A stretch of 47,622 nt of DNA, from the NCBI GenBank assembly GCA_964348665.1, contig CAYGDP010000027.1:1-47622 (forward strand), read 5' to 3'. The first letter of the stretch is position 1. Every line of letters begins with the position of its first letter. Source of the stretch: CAYGDP01 sp964348665. Its GTDB lineage: Bacteria; Verrucomicrobiota; Verrucomicrobiia; Palsa-1439; CAYGDP01. Position numbers and translations under genes: made by a program. The notes under the pieces are model-generated. The model had not been told where the DNA came from, ran no database searches, and worked only from the letters and a program-made list of their open reading frames with translations. Shown one piece after another: positions 33,716-41,500 of this stretch.

Positions 33716-34768
33716 ATGAGCATGCGGAACTTGCGTCGTCAGCAAACCAATCGGTCATTCCTTTCCCTTTTATTTGGAAGCAAGCAAGTGCGGTCGTGTC
33801 CACAACGCCGGGCATCCCGAGGGGACCAGGAACTTGTGGTGGAGCGGCTTCAGGACCGCATTACTCCGACGGTTTGTTTTGAATTACTTACTGCTGTTGG
33901 TGTGGAATGTGACAATGGAGAGGACTCGGACGGAGTGGAGAGCGAATCGAATGATGACGCGAGCGGTGAGAGCGCGGGGGATGAGTCTGCGGATGGTGAC
34001 GATGGTTCGGATGAAATTTACACTTTGAATTCGAGTGGTAGTGCGAATTCGGGGGACAAAGCGGCGGCGAAAGCGGAGAAACAGGCGGAGAAAGAAGCTC
34101 GGAAAGCCGAGAAAGAAGCTGCGAAGGCGGCGAAATCCGAAGCCAAAGCCGCTGCGAAGGCGGAAAAACTTGCTGCGAAAGAGGCGAAGAAGGCGGAAAA
34201 GCTTGCCTTGAAAGAAGCAAACGCATTGGAAGTGGCAGACGAAGAGGGCAGCGCTGCCAGTGGCGATGATGAAAGTGGTGCGAGTGGAGAAAGTGCAGAC
34301 AGCGGCGACGACGCCAGCGGAGAAAGCGCCAGTGAGGATGAAAGCGCTGCGAGTGGCGATGATGAAGGAAGCGGTTCCGATGAGGGAAGCAGTGAGGATA
34401 GTAGCGTTACGTTTGACCTCGAAGCCGGAACTTCCTGTTTCTGTGACTGGGTAAACAGCGGAGAATTAGATCTAAATTCCATTTTAACAGAGTTCAATGG
34501 CGCGGGGATTGGCTTCGATGTGCTTTCGATCATCGGTCTTTGGGGATTTGACTCCGTCGAGATCGACGCGATGATAGCGCAGGTGGCAGCCGCCGTATGT
34601 GATACTGCCACGGAGCCAACGGACAACGGGGATGGTTCCGCCGACACCGGTGGTTCGACGGGCAATAACGGGCTTGGCAACGGCGAAGATGGCCAGCCGC
34701 CGGGTGACCCGCCTGTCAATGATGGAAGCGGGACATTGCCGGGCGACCCGGGAAACCAGCAGCCATAA
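33716..34768 (+). CDS. Acidic low-complexity protein with LExR-P-type N-terminus
   Basis: 350 residues. A basic head (1-36) leads to VVERLQDRITPTV (41-53), which resembles the LEDRLTPA-type N-terminal motif of many planctomycete exported proteins. Then come an acidic Ser/Asp/Glu/Gly region (66-113), an Ala/Lys/Glu helix (115-172) of repeated AKAEK-AAKEA units, a second acidic Ser-rich region (173-230), a short folded-looking core with CFCDW (232-296) and a Gly/Asp/Pro-rich tail. No known domain. ATG 33716 is fixed by the GGAGG site and promoter. It lies 9 bp before a Ser/Thr kinase gene, so it could be a partner or substrate of that kinase (inference; its many Ser in acidic context fit). Confidence 0.8.
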   Translation: MSMRNLRRQQTNRSFLSLLFGSKQVRSCPQRRASRGDQELVVERLQDRITPTVCFELLTAVGVECDNGEDSDGVESESNDDASGESAGDESADGDDGSDEIYTLNSSGSANSGDKAAAKAEKQAEKEARKAEKEAAKAAKSEAKAAAKAEKLAAKEAKKAEKLALKEANALEVADEEGSAASGDDESGASGESADSGDDASGESASEDESAASGDDEGSGSDEGSSEDSSVTFDLEAGTSCFCDWVNSGELDLNSILTEFNGAGIGFDVLSIIGLWGFDSVEIDAMIAQVAAAVCDTATEPTDNGDGSADTGGSTGNNGLGNGEDGQPPGDPPVNDGSGTLPGDPGNQQP

Positions 34769-34777
34769 ATTTTTCTC

Positions 34778-36310
34778 GTGAACTGGAAGATAGGCGGCCG
34801 CATCCTTGGTCGCTGGCAAATCCACAAAATCCACAAAGGCGGAATGGGAGTGGTCTATCTAGTCTTTGACCACGAGACCCGTGAGCCGCTGGCGGCGAAG
34901 ACTTTCCTGACCAAGAATTCCAGCAGCGATGTGAAACGCGCGGAACGATTCGAGATCGAATCGCGTGCGTGGATTGGGTTGGATATTCATCCGAACATAG
35001 TCCAGGCGCGCTTTTTCCAGATCGTCGAGGGACGACCGCTCTTGTTTCTTGAACATATTGGGGGCGGCACGTTGCACGATTGGATTGGCACGCCGCGATT
35101 GATGGACGACCTGCCACAAGCATTGCGCTTCGGAATTCAAGTCTGTGACGGAATGCTGCACGCGCACTCACAAGGTATTCGTGCTCATCGCGACTTGAAG
35201 CCGCGGAATTGTCTTATTGCGATCGATGGAACTCTCAAAGTCAGCGACTTTGGATTGGCGAGCGTGGTTGGGGAGGGAAATCGTAGGGGACGCGTTGGCA
35301 CGGCCGAATACATGTCACCGGAACAATGGGAACGGGAAGAGGCGGACTTGCGCAGCGATATATATTCGTTTGGCGCGATGTTTTATACGATGTTGACGGG
35401 GTCGCCGCCATTCGGGAAACGTCCGCAGGTGAGCGAAGGCGAGTTGCGGCGCCGACATGCCGAGGACAGGCCGATTACTTCCAGTGGCGAGCTATCAGCG
35501 ACGAGCGCGTTGGTGGATCGTTGCATGGCGAAACGACGTGAGGATCGGTTTGGCAATTTCGGCGAGGTGCGTGGGAAACTCGCACAGATTTATGAGGAGA
35601 TGACGCAGCAGCCGGCGCCGAGTGCCGCGTGCGCGGCGACAATGACAGCGCAGCAATGGAACAATCGAGCGGCGAGTTTATCGCAATTGGGGCGGCAAGA
35701 AGAAGCGATTACGTGCTGCGACCGCGCGCTGGGGGCGGACCCGGGTTATACGTTGGCTTGGGTGAACAAAGGAGTTGCCAATGATTTGATGAATCGCCGC
35801 GAAGAAGCGATCCAGTGTTACGACCGGGCATTGTCGAGTGATCCGAATTGCAGTCCGGCATGGACGAACAAAGGCGTGGCGTTGACGCGACTGGGAAAGG
35901 CGAGTGAATCGCTCCATTGTTTCGATCGGGCAATTGAGAGTAAGAGTCCGGACGCTTGGGCGGGGAAAGGCTCGGCATTGGCGCGATTGGGGCGTGCGAT
36001 GGAGGCATTGCCTTGTTACGATCGGGCTTTGGAGATGAATCCAAGCGCCGATCAGGTTTGGACGAGCAAAGGAAATGCGATGGCGGATTTGGGAAGGCAT
36101 GTGGAAGCGATTGGTTGTTATGCCCGTGCACTGGAGTTGAACGGTCGTTGCGCGGAGGCATGGTTCAATAAGGGAGCGGTATTGCTCAATCAATTTCACC
36201 GGGTTGAACAGGCCAAGAAATGTTTTGAACGAGCCAAACGTCTCGGATTGAAGGAAGGAGAAATCGCTCTGGCCGTCTGCAAAAAACAAGGCGCTAGATC
36301 AAAACGATAA
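34778..36310 (+). CDS. Ser/Thr protein kinase with C-terminal TPR repeats
   Basis: 510 residues from a GTG. The N-terminal kinase domain (about 8-275) has the glycine loop KGGMGVVY (20-27), catalytic Lys in AAKTF (K41), HRDLKPRN (137-144), DFG (157-159) and SPEQW, so it should be active. The C-terminal half holds about six TPRs (AWVNKGVANDLMNRREEAIQCYDRAL and relatives, 300-480). No membrane segment is visible, unlike PASTA-type kinases, so it is probably cytosolic. TPRs would dock substrates. It is co-transcribed with the acidic low-complexity protein upstream and close to the prepilin-like gene downstream. Confidence 0.94.
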   Translation: MNWKIGGRILGRWQIHKIHKGGMGVVYLVFDHETREPLAAKTFLTKNSSSDVKRAERFEIESRAWIGLDIHPNIVQARFFQIVEGRPLLFLEHIGGGTLHDWIGTPRLMDDLPQALRFGIQVCDGMLHAHSQGIRAHRDLKPRNCLIAIDGTLKVSDFGLASVVGEGNRRGRVGTAEYMSPEQWEREEADLRSDIYSFGAMFYTMLTGSPPFGKRPQVSEGELRRRHAEDRPITSSGELSATSALVDRCMAKRREDRFGNFGEVRGKLAQIYEEMTQQPAPSAACAATMTAQQWNNRAASLSQLGRQEEAITCCDRALGADPGYTLAWVNKGVANDLMNRREEAIQCYDRALSSDPNCSPAWTNKGVALTRLGKASESLHCFDRAIESKSPDAWAGKGSALARLGRAMEALPCYDRALEMNPSADQVWTSKGNAMADLGRHVEAIGCYARALELNGRCAEAWFNKGAVLLNQFHRVEQAKKCFERAKRLGLKEGEIALAVCKKQGARSKR

Positions 36311-36377
36311 TGCGCGCTTGAATAACGGGAGAATCAGTGGCAGGATAAGGGTAATTCCGGAAGGAAAGGATGACTGT

Positions 36378-37124
36378 ATGACAAAACCAAGGATGAAATG
36401 TTTTGGAGGACGGTGTGCTGCATTCACTCTCGTTGAGTTATTGGTGGTCATTGCCGTGATCATGATACTGGCGCGACTGATGCTGCCGAGTTTGGGGAAA
36501 GCGCGCCAGGCGGCCTACACCGCGATGTGCGTGAGCAATCTTCGCCAATTGCACATTGCCACCACGGTTTATATGCAGACTCCGACCAATGGGTATTTGT
36601 ATGCGCATGGGGCGTGGTTGAATCCTCAAGTGACGGAGGGAGGGTCGACTTGGAATGCAAATTGGCGTCGCGGCCTGGCATATCAAATGGTGAGGACGAA
36701 CAAGATTTACTGGTGTCCAGCCGACTCTTCGGCGCGAGTCAAGGCGGTCGTAGAAAATCCAGTGGACTGGTGGTTGGGATCGTATGGCGCCAACGGGTGC
36801 GTTGTCTCGCGTGTGCAAGCGTTGGGAGTAAATGGCGGGCGAAACAATTATTTTGAGAAGAGCATGCGCAATCCGACGGAAGTGATATTGTACGCAGACG
36901 TTGATGATGACCCAACGGTCATCAACAGCGCCCGGCGTCCGAGCGATTGGTGTCCTTGTTCCACATTTTATCCAAATGGAATGCGGCATAATGGCAAAGG
37001 CAATGTGGTTTTTTGCGATGGGCATGCCGAGACATTGACGGAAGCCCAAACACTTTCTCCGAAGGACCTTTGGAAGCCGGTGGATTCCGAGCCGGACTGT
37101 CTGTTGAACTACAATGTTCCATAA
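36378..37124 (+). CDS. Prepilin-like (type IV/II pseudopilin) protein with H-x-DG C-terminus
   Basis: 248 residues. The class III signal FTLVELLVVIAVIMIL is cut by prepilin peptidase before the Phe and gives the hydrophobic pilin helix. The C-terminus has MRHNGKGNVVFCDGHAE, the H-x9-DG motif common in Verrucomicrobia, Lentisphaerae and Planctomycetes, where such genes occur in large numbers. ATG 36378 is preceded by GGAAAGGA; an in-frame TTG at 36318 would add 20 residues. It may be an exported protein anchored by the pilin helix and not a structural pilin. 67 bp separate it from the kinase. Confidence 0.92.
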   Translation: MTKPRMKCFGGRCAAFTLVELLVVIAVIMILARLMLPSLGKARQAAYTAMCVSNLRQLHIATTVYMQTPTNGYLYAHGAWLNPQVTEGGSTWNANWRRGLAYQMVRTNKIYWCPADSSARVKAVVENPVDWWLGSYGANGCVVSRVQALGVNGGRNNYFEKSMRNPTEVILYADVDDDPTVINSARRPSDWCPCSTFYPNGMRHNGKGNVVFCDGHAETLTEAQTLSPKDLWKPVDSEPDCLLNYNVP

Positions 37125-37147
37125 TTCAATCGCACGAAACTACCCTC

Positions 37148-37876
37148 ATGTTTGGAATTCTGCTGAAAATACTCATCGCGCTTTTTATGGGGATCACCGG
37201 GTATGTATTTTGGCAGTACAAAAAAAGTGAGCGTCGCGAAAATGGGTTGGTTGTCCTCTGCAGTGGGGTGTTGATTGTCCTGGTAGCGATTTCATTTTTT
37301 GTGACGCCGAGCGCGAGCCCGGTTCCCGATGTTCCCCGAGGATGGGATAGCGCCAAGGCGGAAATTCTCGCGCAACAAGTTTCCAAGCTCGTTCCCGGCG
37401 GAGGCCGTGTCCTGGTGTTCATGGCAAGCGAAACAGCGGTGCGACAGCAAGACGCGATGCGGGCGCAGCGAGAGAATTATCTCTACGGCCTTAAACGTGG
37501 GCTCGCTCCGGGGTTGACCCTGGTACTTGCGGAGACACGGAGCACAACCGCGCCAGGCGTCGATTCGTTTCATCAGGACCTTCTTGATGCGGCGCTTCGG
37601 GCAAATCCCGACGTCAAAGCCGTGGTTAATTTTTTTTGGATGCCGGGTCCGGTGCGACTTTCGGGTGGTTCGAGGCCGAAAATGGTTGTTTCGGGCTTGA
37701 CCGAGGAATTGGCGCGTAAAGAGATCGCGGCAGGATTTGTGGATGCGGCTGTCGTGGACAAGACGAACTCGGGCGTGAATTTGTGGGAAGAACCCAGCGG
37801 ATCGGTACAGGATATTTTTGATCGGCGGTACATCCTTGTCACCGCGACGACCGCGAAACCCGCAAGCAACCCTTGA
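37148..37876 (+). CDS. Hypothetical protein with two N-terminal membrane segments
   Basis: 242 residues. Membrane segments at about 4-21 and 34-52 are followed by an alpha/beta soluble domain (GGGRVLVFMASETAV, LLDAALRANPDVKAVVNFFWMPG) that recalls a Rossmann or periplasmic-binding fold. No family recognised. ATG 37148 was chosen as it directly precedes the first helix. It starts 23 bp after the prepilin-like gene. The end of the gene overlaps the -35 region of the candidate selenoprotein promoter. Confidence 0.75.
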   Translation: MFGILLKILIALFMGITGYVFWQYKKSERRENGLVVLCSGVLIVLVAISFFVTPSASPVPDVPRGWDSAKAEILAQQVSKLVPGGGRVLVFMASETAVRQQDAMRAQRENYLYGLKRGLAPGLTLVLAETRSTTAPGVDSFHQDLLDAALRANPDVKAVVNFFWMPGPVRLSGGSRPKMVVSGLTEELARKEIAAGFVDAAVVDKTNSGVNLWEEPSGSVQDIFDRRYILVTATTAKPASNP

Positions 37877-37901
37877 CGCGATCAATCTCCGGCGCTAGAG
37901 T
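37873..37901 (+). promoter_or_regulatory. Promoter candidate for the selenoprotein gene (TTGACG-17-TAGAGT)
   Basis: TTGACG (37873-37878) and TAGAGT (37896-37901) are 17 bp apart. The start would fall at about 37908, immediately before the Shine-Dalgarno run AGGAGGG (37910-37916) of the SelW-like gene. The tRNA-Sec gene downstream has no convincing promoter of its own, so one transcript could carry both. Confidence 0.5.
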
Positions 37902-37921
37902 AGCGGTGAAAGGAGGGAAGC

Positions 37922-38158
37922 ATGAGTGTCGAAATTGCCATCGAATATTGCACGGCTTGAAACTATGAGCCGAAAGCCGTCGGTCTGGCGGAAAAACTTC
38001 TCAAGCTTAAGCAAAGAATTGGCGCTCTCAAATTGATTCCTTCCAGCGGAGGCGCGTTTGAGGTGAGCGTCAATGGCCAAAAGATCTACAGTAAATTGCA
38101 AACGGGACAGTTTCCAGAGCCGGACGCGATCCTGAAAGCGATCCAGGCCAAATTATAG
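37922..38158 (+). CDS. SelW-like (Rdx family) selenoprotein with in-frame UGA
   Basis: 78 residues if the TGA at 37958-37960 is read as selenocysteine (residue 13). The product begins MSVEIAIEYCTAUNYEP, the CxxU redox motif of SelW/SelT/SelH-type thioredoxin-fold proteins. It continues with GGAFEVSVNGQKIYSKLQ and TGQFPEPDAILKAI, the conserved G-x-FEV...SK...G-FP signature of the family after the UGA. Reading on past the TGA therefore restores a complete family member ending at TAG 38156-38158. AGGAGGG lies 5 bp before the ATG. A tRNA-Sec gene starts 47 bp downstream. Role: thiol/selenol redox reactions, probably with glutathione- or thioredoxin-type donors. Standard translation stops after 12 codons, so automated annotation would miss or truncate it. 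Confidence 0.95.
37961..37995 (+). promoter_or_regulatory. Candidate bacterial SECIS element
   Basis: Bacterial SECIS hairpins lie inside the coding sequence just after the UGA. Here GCC (37976-37978) can pair with GGC (37987-37989) around the 8-nt loop GTCGGTCT, which has a G in first position and begins 19 nt after the UGA. An alternative pairing CCG/CGG (37970-37972 with 37981-37983) is possible. Both stems are short, so the position fits better than the structure does. Confidence 0.4.
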
Positions 38159-38205
38159 CCCTCCATCCGTTGGCTTCGAGCGTTTCCGAACATCCTTAGT
38201 TTCGG

Positions 38206-38299
38206 GGAGAGTACCGGGTGCCTGGTGGCCCTCGCGGTCTTCAAAACCGCCGCCCCGACGCGAACCGTCGGGGGGTAGGTTCGATTCCTACCCTCTCCG
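38206..38299 (+). tRNA. selC: tRNA-Sec (anticodon UCA)
   Basis: 94 nt. The anticodon stem GCGGT/ACCGC holds the loop CTTCAAA with anticodon TCA. The D-arm includes CCTGGTGG. A long variable arm pairs CCCCGACG with CGTCGGGG. The T-arm is GGTAGG-TTCGATT-CCTACC, and the acceptor GGAGAG pairs with CTCTCC followed by discriminator G. CCA is not encoded (CAA follows). Long variable arm, TCA anticodon and G discriminator identify selenocysteine tRNA. The acceptor plus T-stem pairs I can form total 12, with a T/C non-pair at position 7, where the E. coli tRNA has 8+5. It sits directly downstream of the SelW-like selenoprotein gene. Confidence 0.95.
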
Positions 38300-38308
38300 C
38301 AATTCTTA

Positions 38309-38348
38309 GAGGCAGGAAAATGGCTCTTTATGCTTGGCGATCTGCCTC
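38309..38348 (+). other. Inverted repeat after tRNA-Sec
   Basis: GAGGCAG (38309-38315) and CTGCCTC (38342-38348) form a perfect 7-bp stem with a 26-nt loop, 10 nt after the tRNA. It may mark the transcript end or protect the 3' end for processing, but no T-run follows. The rest of the 220-bp gap 38300-38519 holds a promoter candidate and nothing else recognisable. Confidence 0.35.
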
Positions 38349-38429
38349 AAAGGGATTTGCACTGCTGATTGCTGGAAAAAAGACCATGGATTTGTAGGGA
38401 AAATGCTTACTTTAAAAGGTGTGATGGGG

Positions 38430-38459
38430 GGTGACAAATCTACGTTAGAAGTGGTATAT
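38430..38459 (+). promoter_or_regulatory. Promoter candidate for the giant surface protein gene
   Basis: GTGACA (38430-38435) and TATATT (38454-38459) are 18 bp apart, about 60 bp before the TTG start at 38520. GGGAGA at 38508-38513 is a suitable ribosome-binding site. Confidence 0.4.
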
Positions 38460-38519
38460 TTCGCAAGTTTAGGTAAACTCTAGCAGTTATGCTTTCGTCA
38501 AACTTCTGGGAGAACATTA

Positions 38520-41500
38520 TTGAAAAAACGGATCTGGCCATGGAGATGGCCGGCAGGCAAATCTACTTCTAATCACAGGGCTGTGGCGAGAAAGCTCTAC
38601 GGGAAGCGGGCGAGGCGAATCGCTGGCGCGGAGATTTTCCCTTTACGAATCGAAACGCTCGAGGTCCGCTTGGCGCCCGCAGCAAATCTGACAATCACGC
38701 CGATTACTTGGAACGTGGTGGGGTTGGATAGCAACGATGTCACCGATGGCCCTAACCGATACCCGGCCGGGGTTCGGGTTGCCAATACCGGCGATGCTAC
38801 CGCCAATAACGTTGTGGCGGAATATTTTTGGGACACCGCCAACGCGAATATCAATCTTGAACTAGGCAGCCTGGCGACACAAACGATTTCCTCGCTCGCG
38901 GCGGGTGAAACCCAGGATTTTTATTGGAACGTCGAGATTACGCGGACGGCGGCAGCGTACGATACGGCTCGTCGCTATCACGTTGAGGCGGATTCGGACG
39001 AGACCACACCGGTGAGTACGCCGGTACCGCGGGAGATATATGTTGAGCATTTGGTCTCGCAAGCTCGCAACGCCGACTTGGTAATCACCGGTCCAAGCAC
39101 CGTGCAAGTGGGTGGCACCTATACGTGGCATCTGACCTCCGCCACTTCCCCGGGCGGCTACGAGCAAGTGGAGACATTCCTGTCGTTCTCGGTGGATTAT
39201 CGGATCGAGAGCGTCTTCACAACGTACACGGCGCCGCCGGGCGCGTCCGATGACAAAGTTTATGCTGATGCGTGTGGGTTCGACAACGATCCGACGCATG
39301 TATCTCCCAACCCCATTGACACCTACCGCGAATGCATTGGGCCGATCCCGCCGGAGTTCCCCGGCGGCAAAGCGGGTGGGATCATGGAAACCGACGTGGT
39401 GATTACCATTCTCGGCTCGGGTGCAGTCACTATCACAGGCGTGGTGTATGACAAATCCGGCAGTAGCTACCATTACAATTCCGATGTTGGCTCGATCACA
39501 TCCTCCATCACCCCCACCGATGTTCCCCCTGTTGCCGTTGACGATTCCACAACGACCAATGAAGAGACTGCCGTCATCATCAACGTGCCCGCCAACGACA
39601 CGGATCCCAATGACAATATTGATCTAACCACGGTCACGATAACGTCGGGGCCGTCCAGTGGCGGCACCTCCGTGAACGCCGTGACCGGTGCGGTTACCTA
39701 CACGCCAAGTTTGAACTTCGTCGGGACCGACAGTTTCACGTACACGATCAAAGACGACAGTGGCAACACCTCCAATACCGCCACTGTCACCATTACGGTC
39801 AACCCCGTTAACGATCCCCCCATCAACGTTGTCCCTGGCGTGCAAGTCACACCGCAGAACGTCTCCAAAACTTTCTCGAGCGGAGGAAGCAACCAAGTTA
39901 CGGTGACCGACGTGGATGCTGGCACGCAACTCGTCAAGGTGACTCTCACGGTGACCAACGGCACGCTTACTTTGGCGGGAACCGGTAGCCTCACATTCTT
40001 CGCTGGCGACGGCACGACAGACACGACGATGACATTCGTCGGCACGATGACCAGCATCAACACCGCGATGAACGGGATGACGTATAATCCCACGACCAAC
40101 TACAACGGCGCGGCAACGCTCACCATCGTGACGGATGACCAGGGGAACACTGGCAGCGGCGGCGCGCTGACCGACACTGACACTGTTGCCATCACAGTCA
40201 CCGATGTCAATCAGCCTCCCGTCAATTCAGTTCCGAGCACACAAATAGTTCCAGAAGCGGGCAGTAAAGTTTTTTCGACTGGAAACGGCAATCGCATCAC
40301 GGTCTCGGATGTGGATGCGTTGGGTGACGACATTATTACAACGATTTCCGTGCCGGCTGGGCAAGGCACTTTTACGGCTGTTGCAGTATTGTGTGGAAGT
40401 ATCGTTGGCAGCGGCACTAATTCTATCACTCTTACTTGCTCGCAATCCGCCATCAACAGCGACCTTGACGGCGTCACGTATACCGCGCCTGCTTCGATGG
40501 CGGGTAATGTAACGGTCACAGTTGTCACTGACGACCAAGGCAACAACGGCACCGGCGGTGCGCAAACCGACACCGACACGTTCATCATCCGCGTCGCACC
40601 GGCCAACTCTCCACCTGTTAATACCGTGCCCGGTTCGATGACCACCACCGAAGACGTCACGCTTAACATCGCCACCGTCTCCGTGGACGATCCCGATCTC
40701 GTTGGCGCCGAAATTATCCAGGTCAGTATCAGCATTAGCGGCGGCATCGGCGGAACGCTTACGCTGGACGGCACGACGGGGTTAACCTTCTATAGTGGCG
40801 ATGGCACAGCTGACAGTTCCATGACATTCATCGGCACCAAAACCAACATCAATAACGCTCTTAGTGACATGGACTACATTCCGCCGGCCAACACCAGCGG
40901 CACCACTACTTTCACCATCATCACGAATGATAACGGCAATACCGGCAGCGGCGGACCATTGACCGATACCGATTCCCTAACCGTTACCGTCAACGGCATC
41001 AATGATCCGCCCATTAACACCGTGCCAACGGGGGCGGCTTATGCACAATTTGTGGCTTTCAATAAGACGATTGCCTTCTCGACGAATAATGGGAATCTGA
41101 TCAGCATTGCGGACGTGGACGCGGGCACTACCGGGGATCCACTGACAGTGAACATAGACCTTTCCGGTCCATGCGACGATGACGCCGGAAGTGATGGTCA
41201 ATTCTCTCTCGCTGCCACAACCGGCCTCACCTTCACCCTTGGCGACGGCACCAGCGATCAAACAATGACATTCAGCGGCACAGAGGCAGAGATCAATGTC
41301 GCACTGAACGGTATGGTAGTAGATCCGAACAACAGCACGGTTGGTGTCTGCACGGTTACCATTATCACAAATGACAACGGCAATACTGGCAGCGGCGGGG
41401 CATTGAGCGATACCGACACAGTGGACATTGACGTTCAGAAAACTTCCGGTGGTGGCGCCCACGCGAACGTGGGTCCAGTCAATACGATTCCCGCCGCTCA

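Noticed and set aside
34018..34836. Minus-strand 272-codon frame rich in Ser, Pro and Leu
   Set aside because: It is the antisense of the acidic Ser/Asp/Ala/Lys low-complexity gene. The plus strand has a strong promoter, a ribosome-binding site and an operon partner.
37895..38101. Minus-strand open frame of 68 codons over the selenoprotein gene
   Set aside because: Product has no family signature and no ribosome-binding site. The plus-strand read-through product matches SelW-like proteins along its whole length.
38170..38198. Possible separate promoter for tRNA-Sec (TTGGCT-17-TCCTTA)
   Set aside because: The -10 box is poor and the match is no better than chance. The upstream promoter is much closer to consensus.
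38206..38299. tRNA-Sec considered as an integration site for a mobile element
   Set aside because: No second copy of the tRNA 3' end, no integrase gene and no element boundaries are visible in the window.
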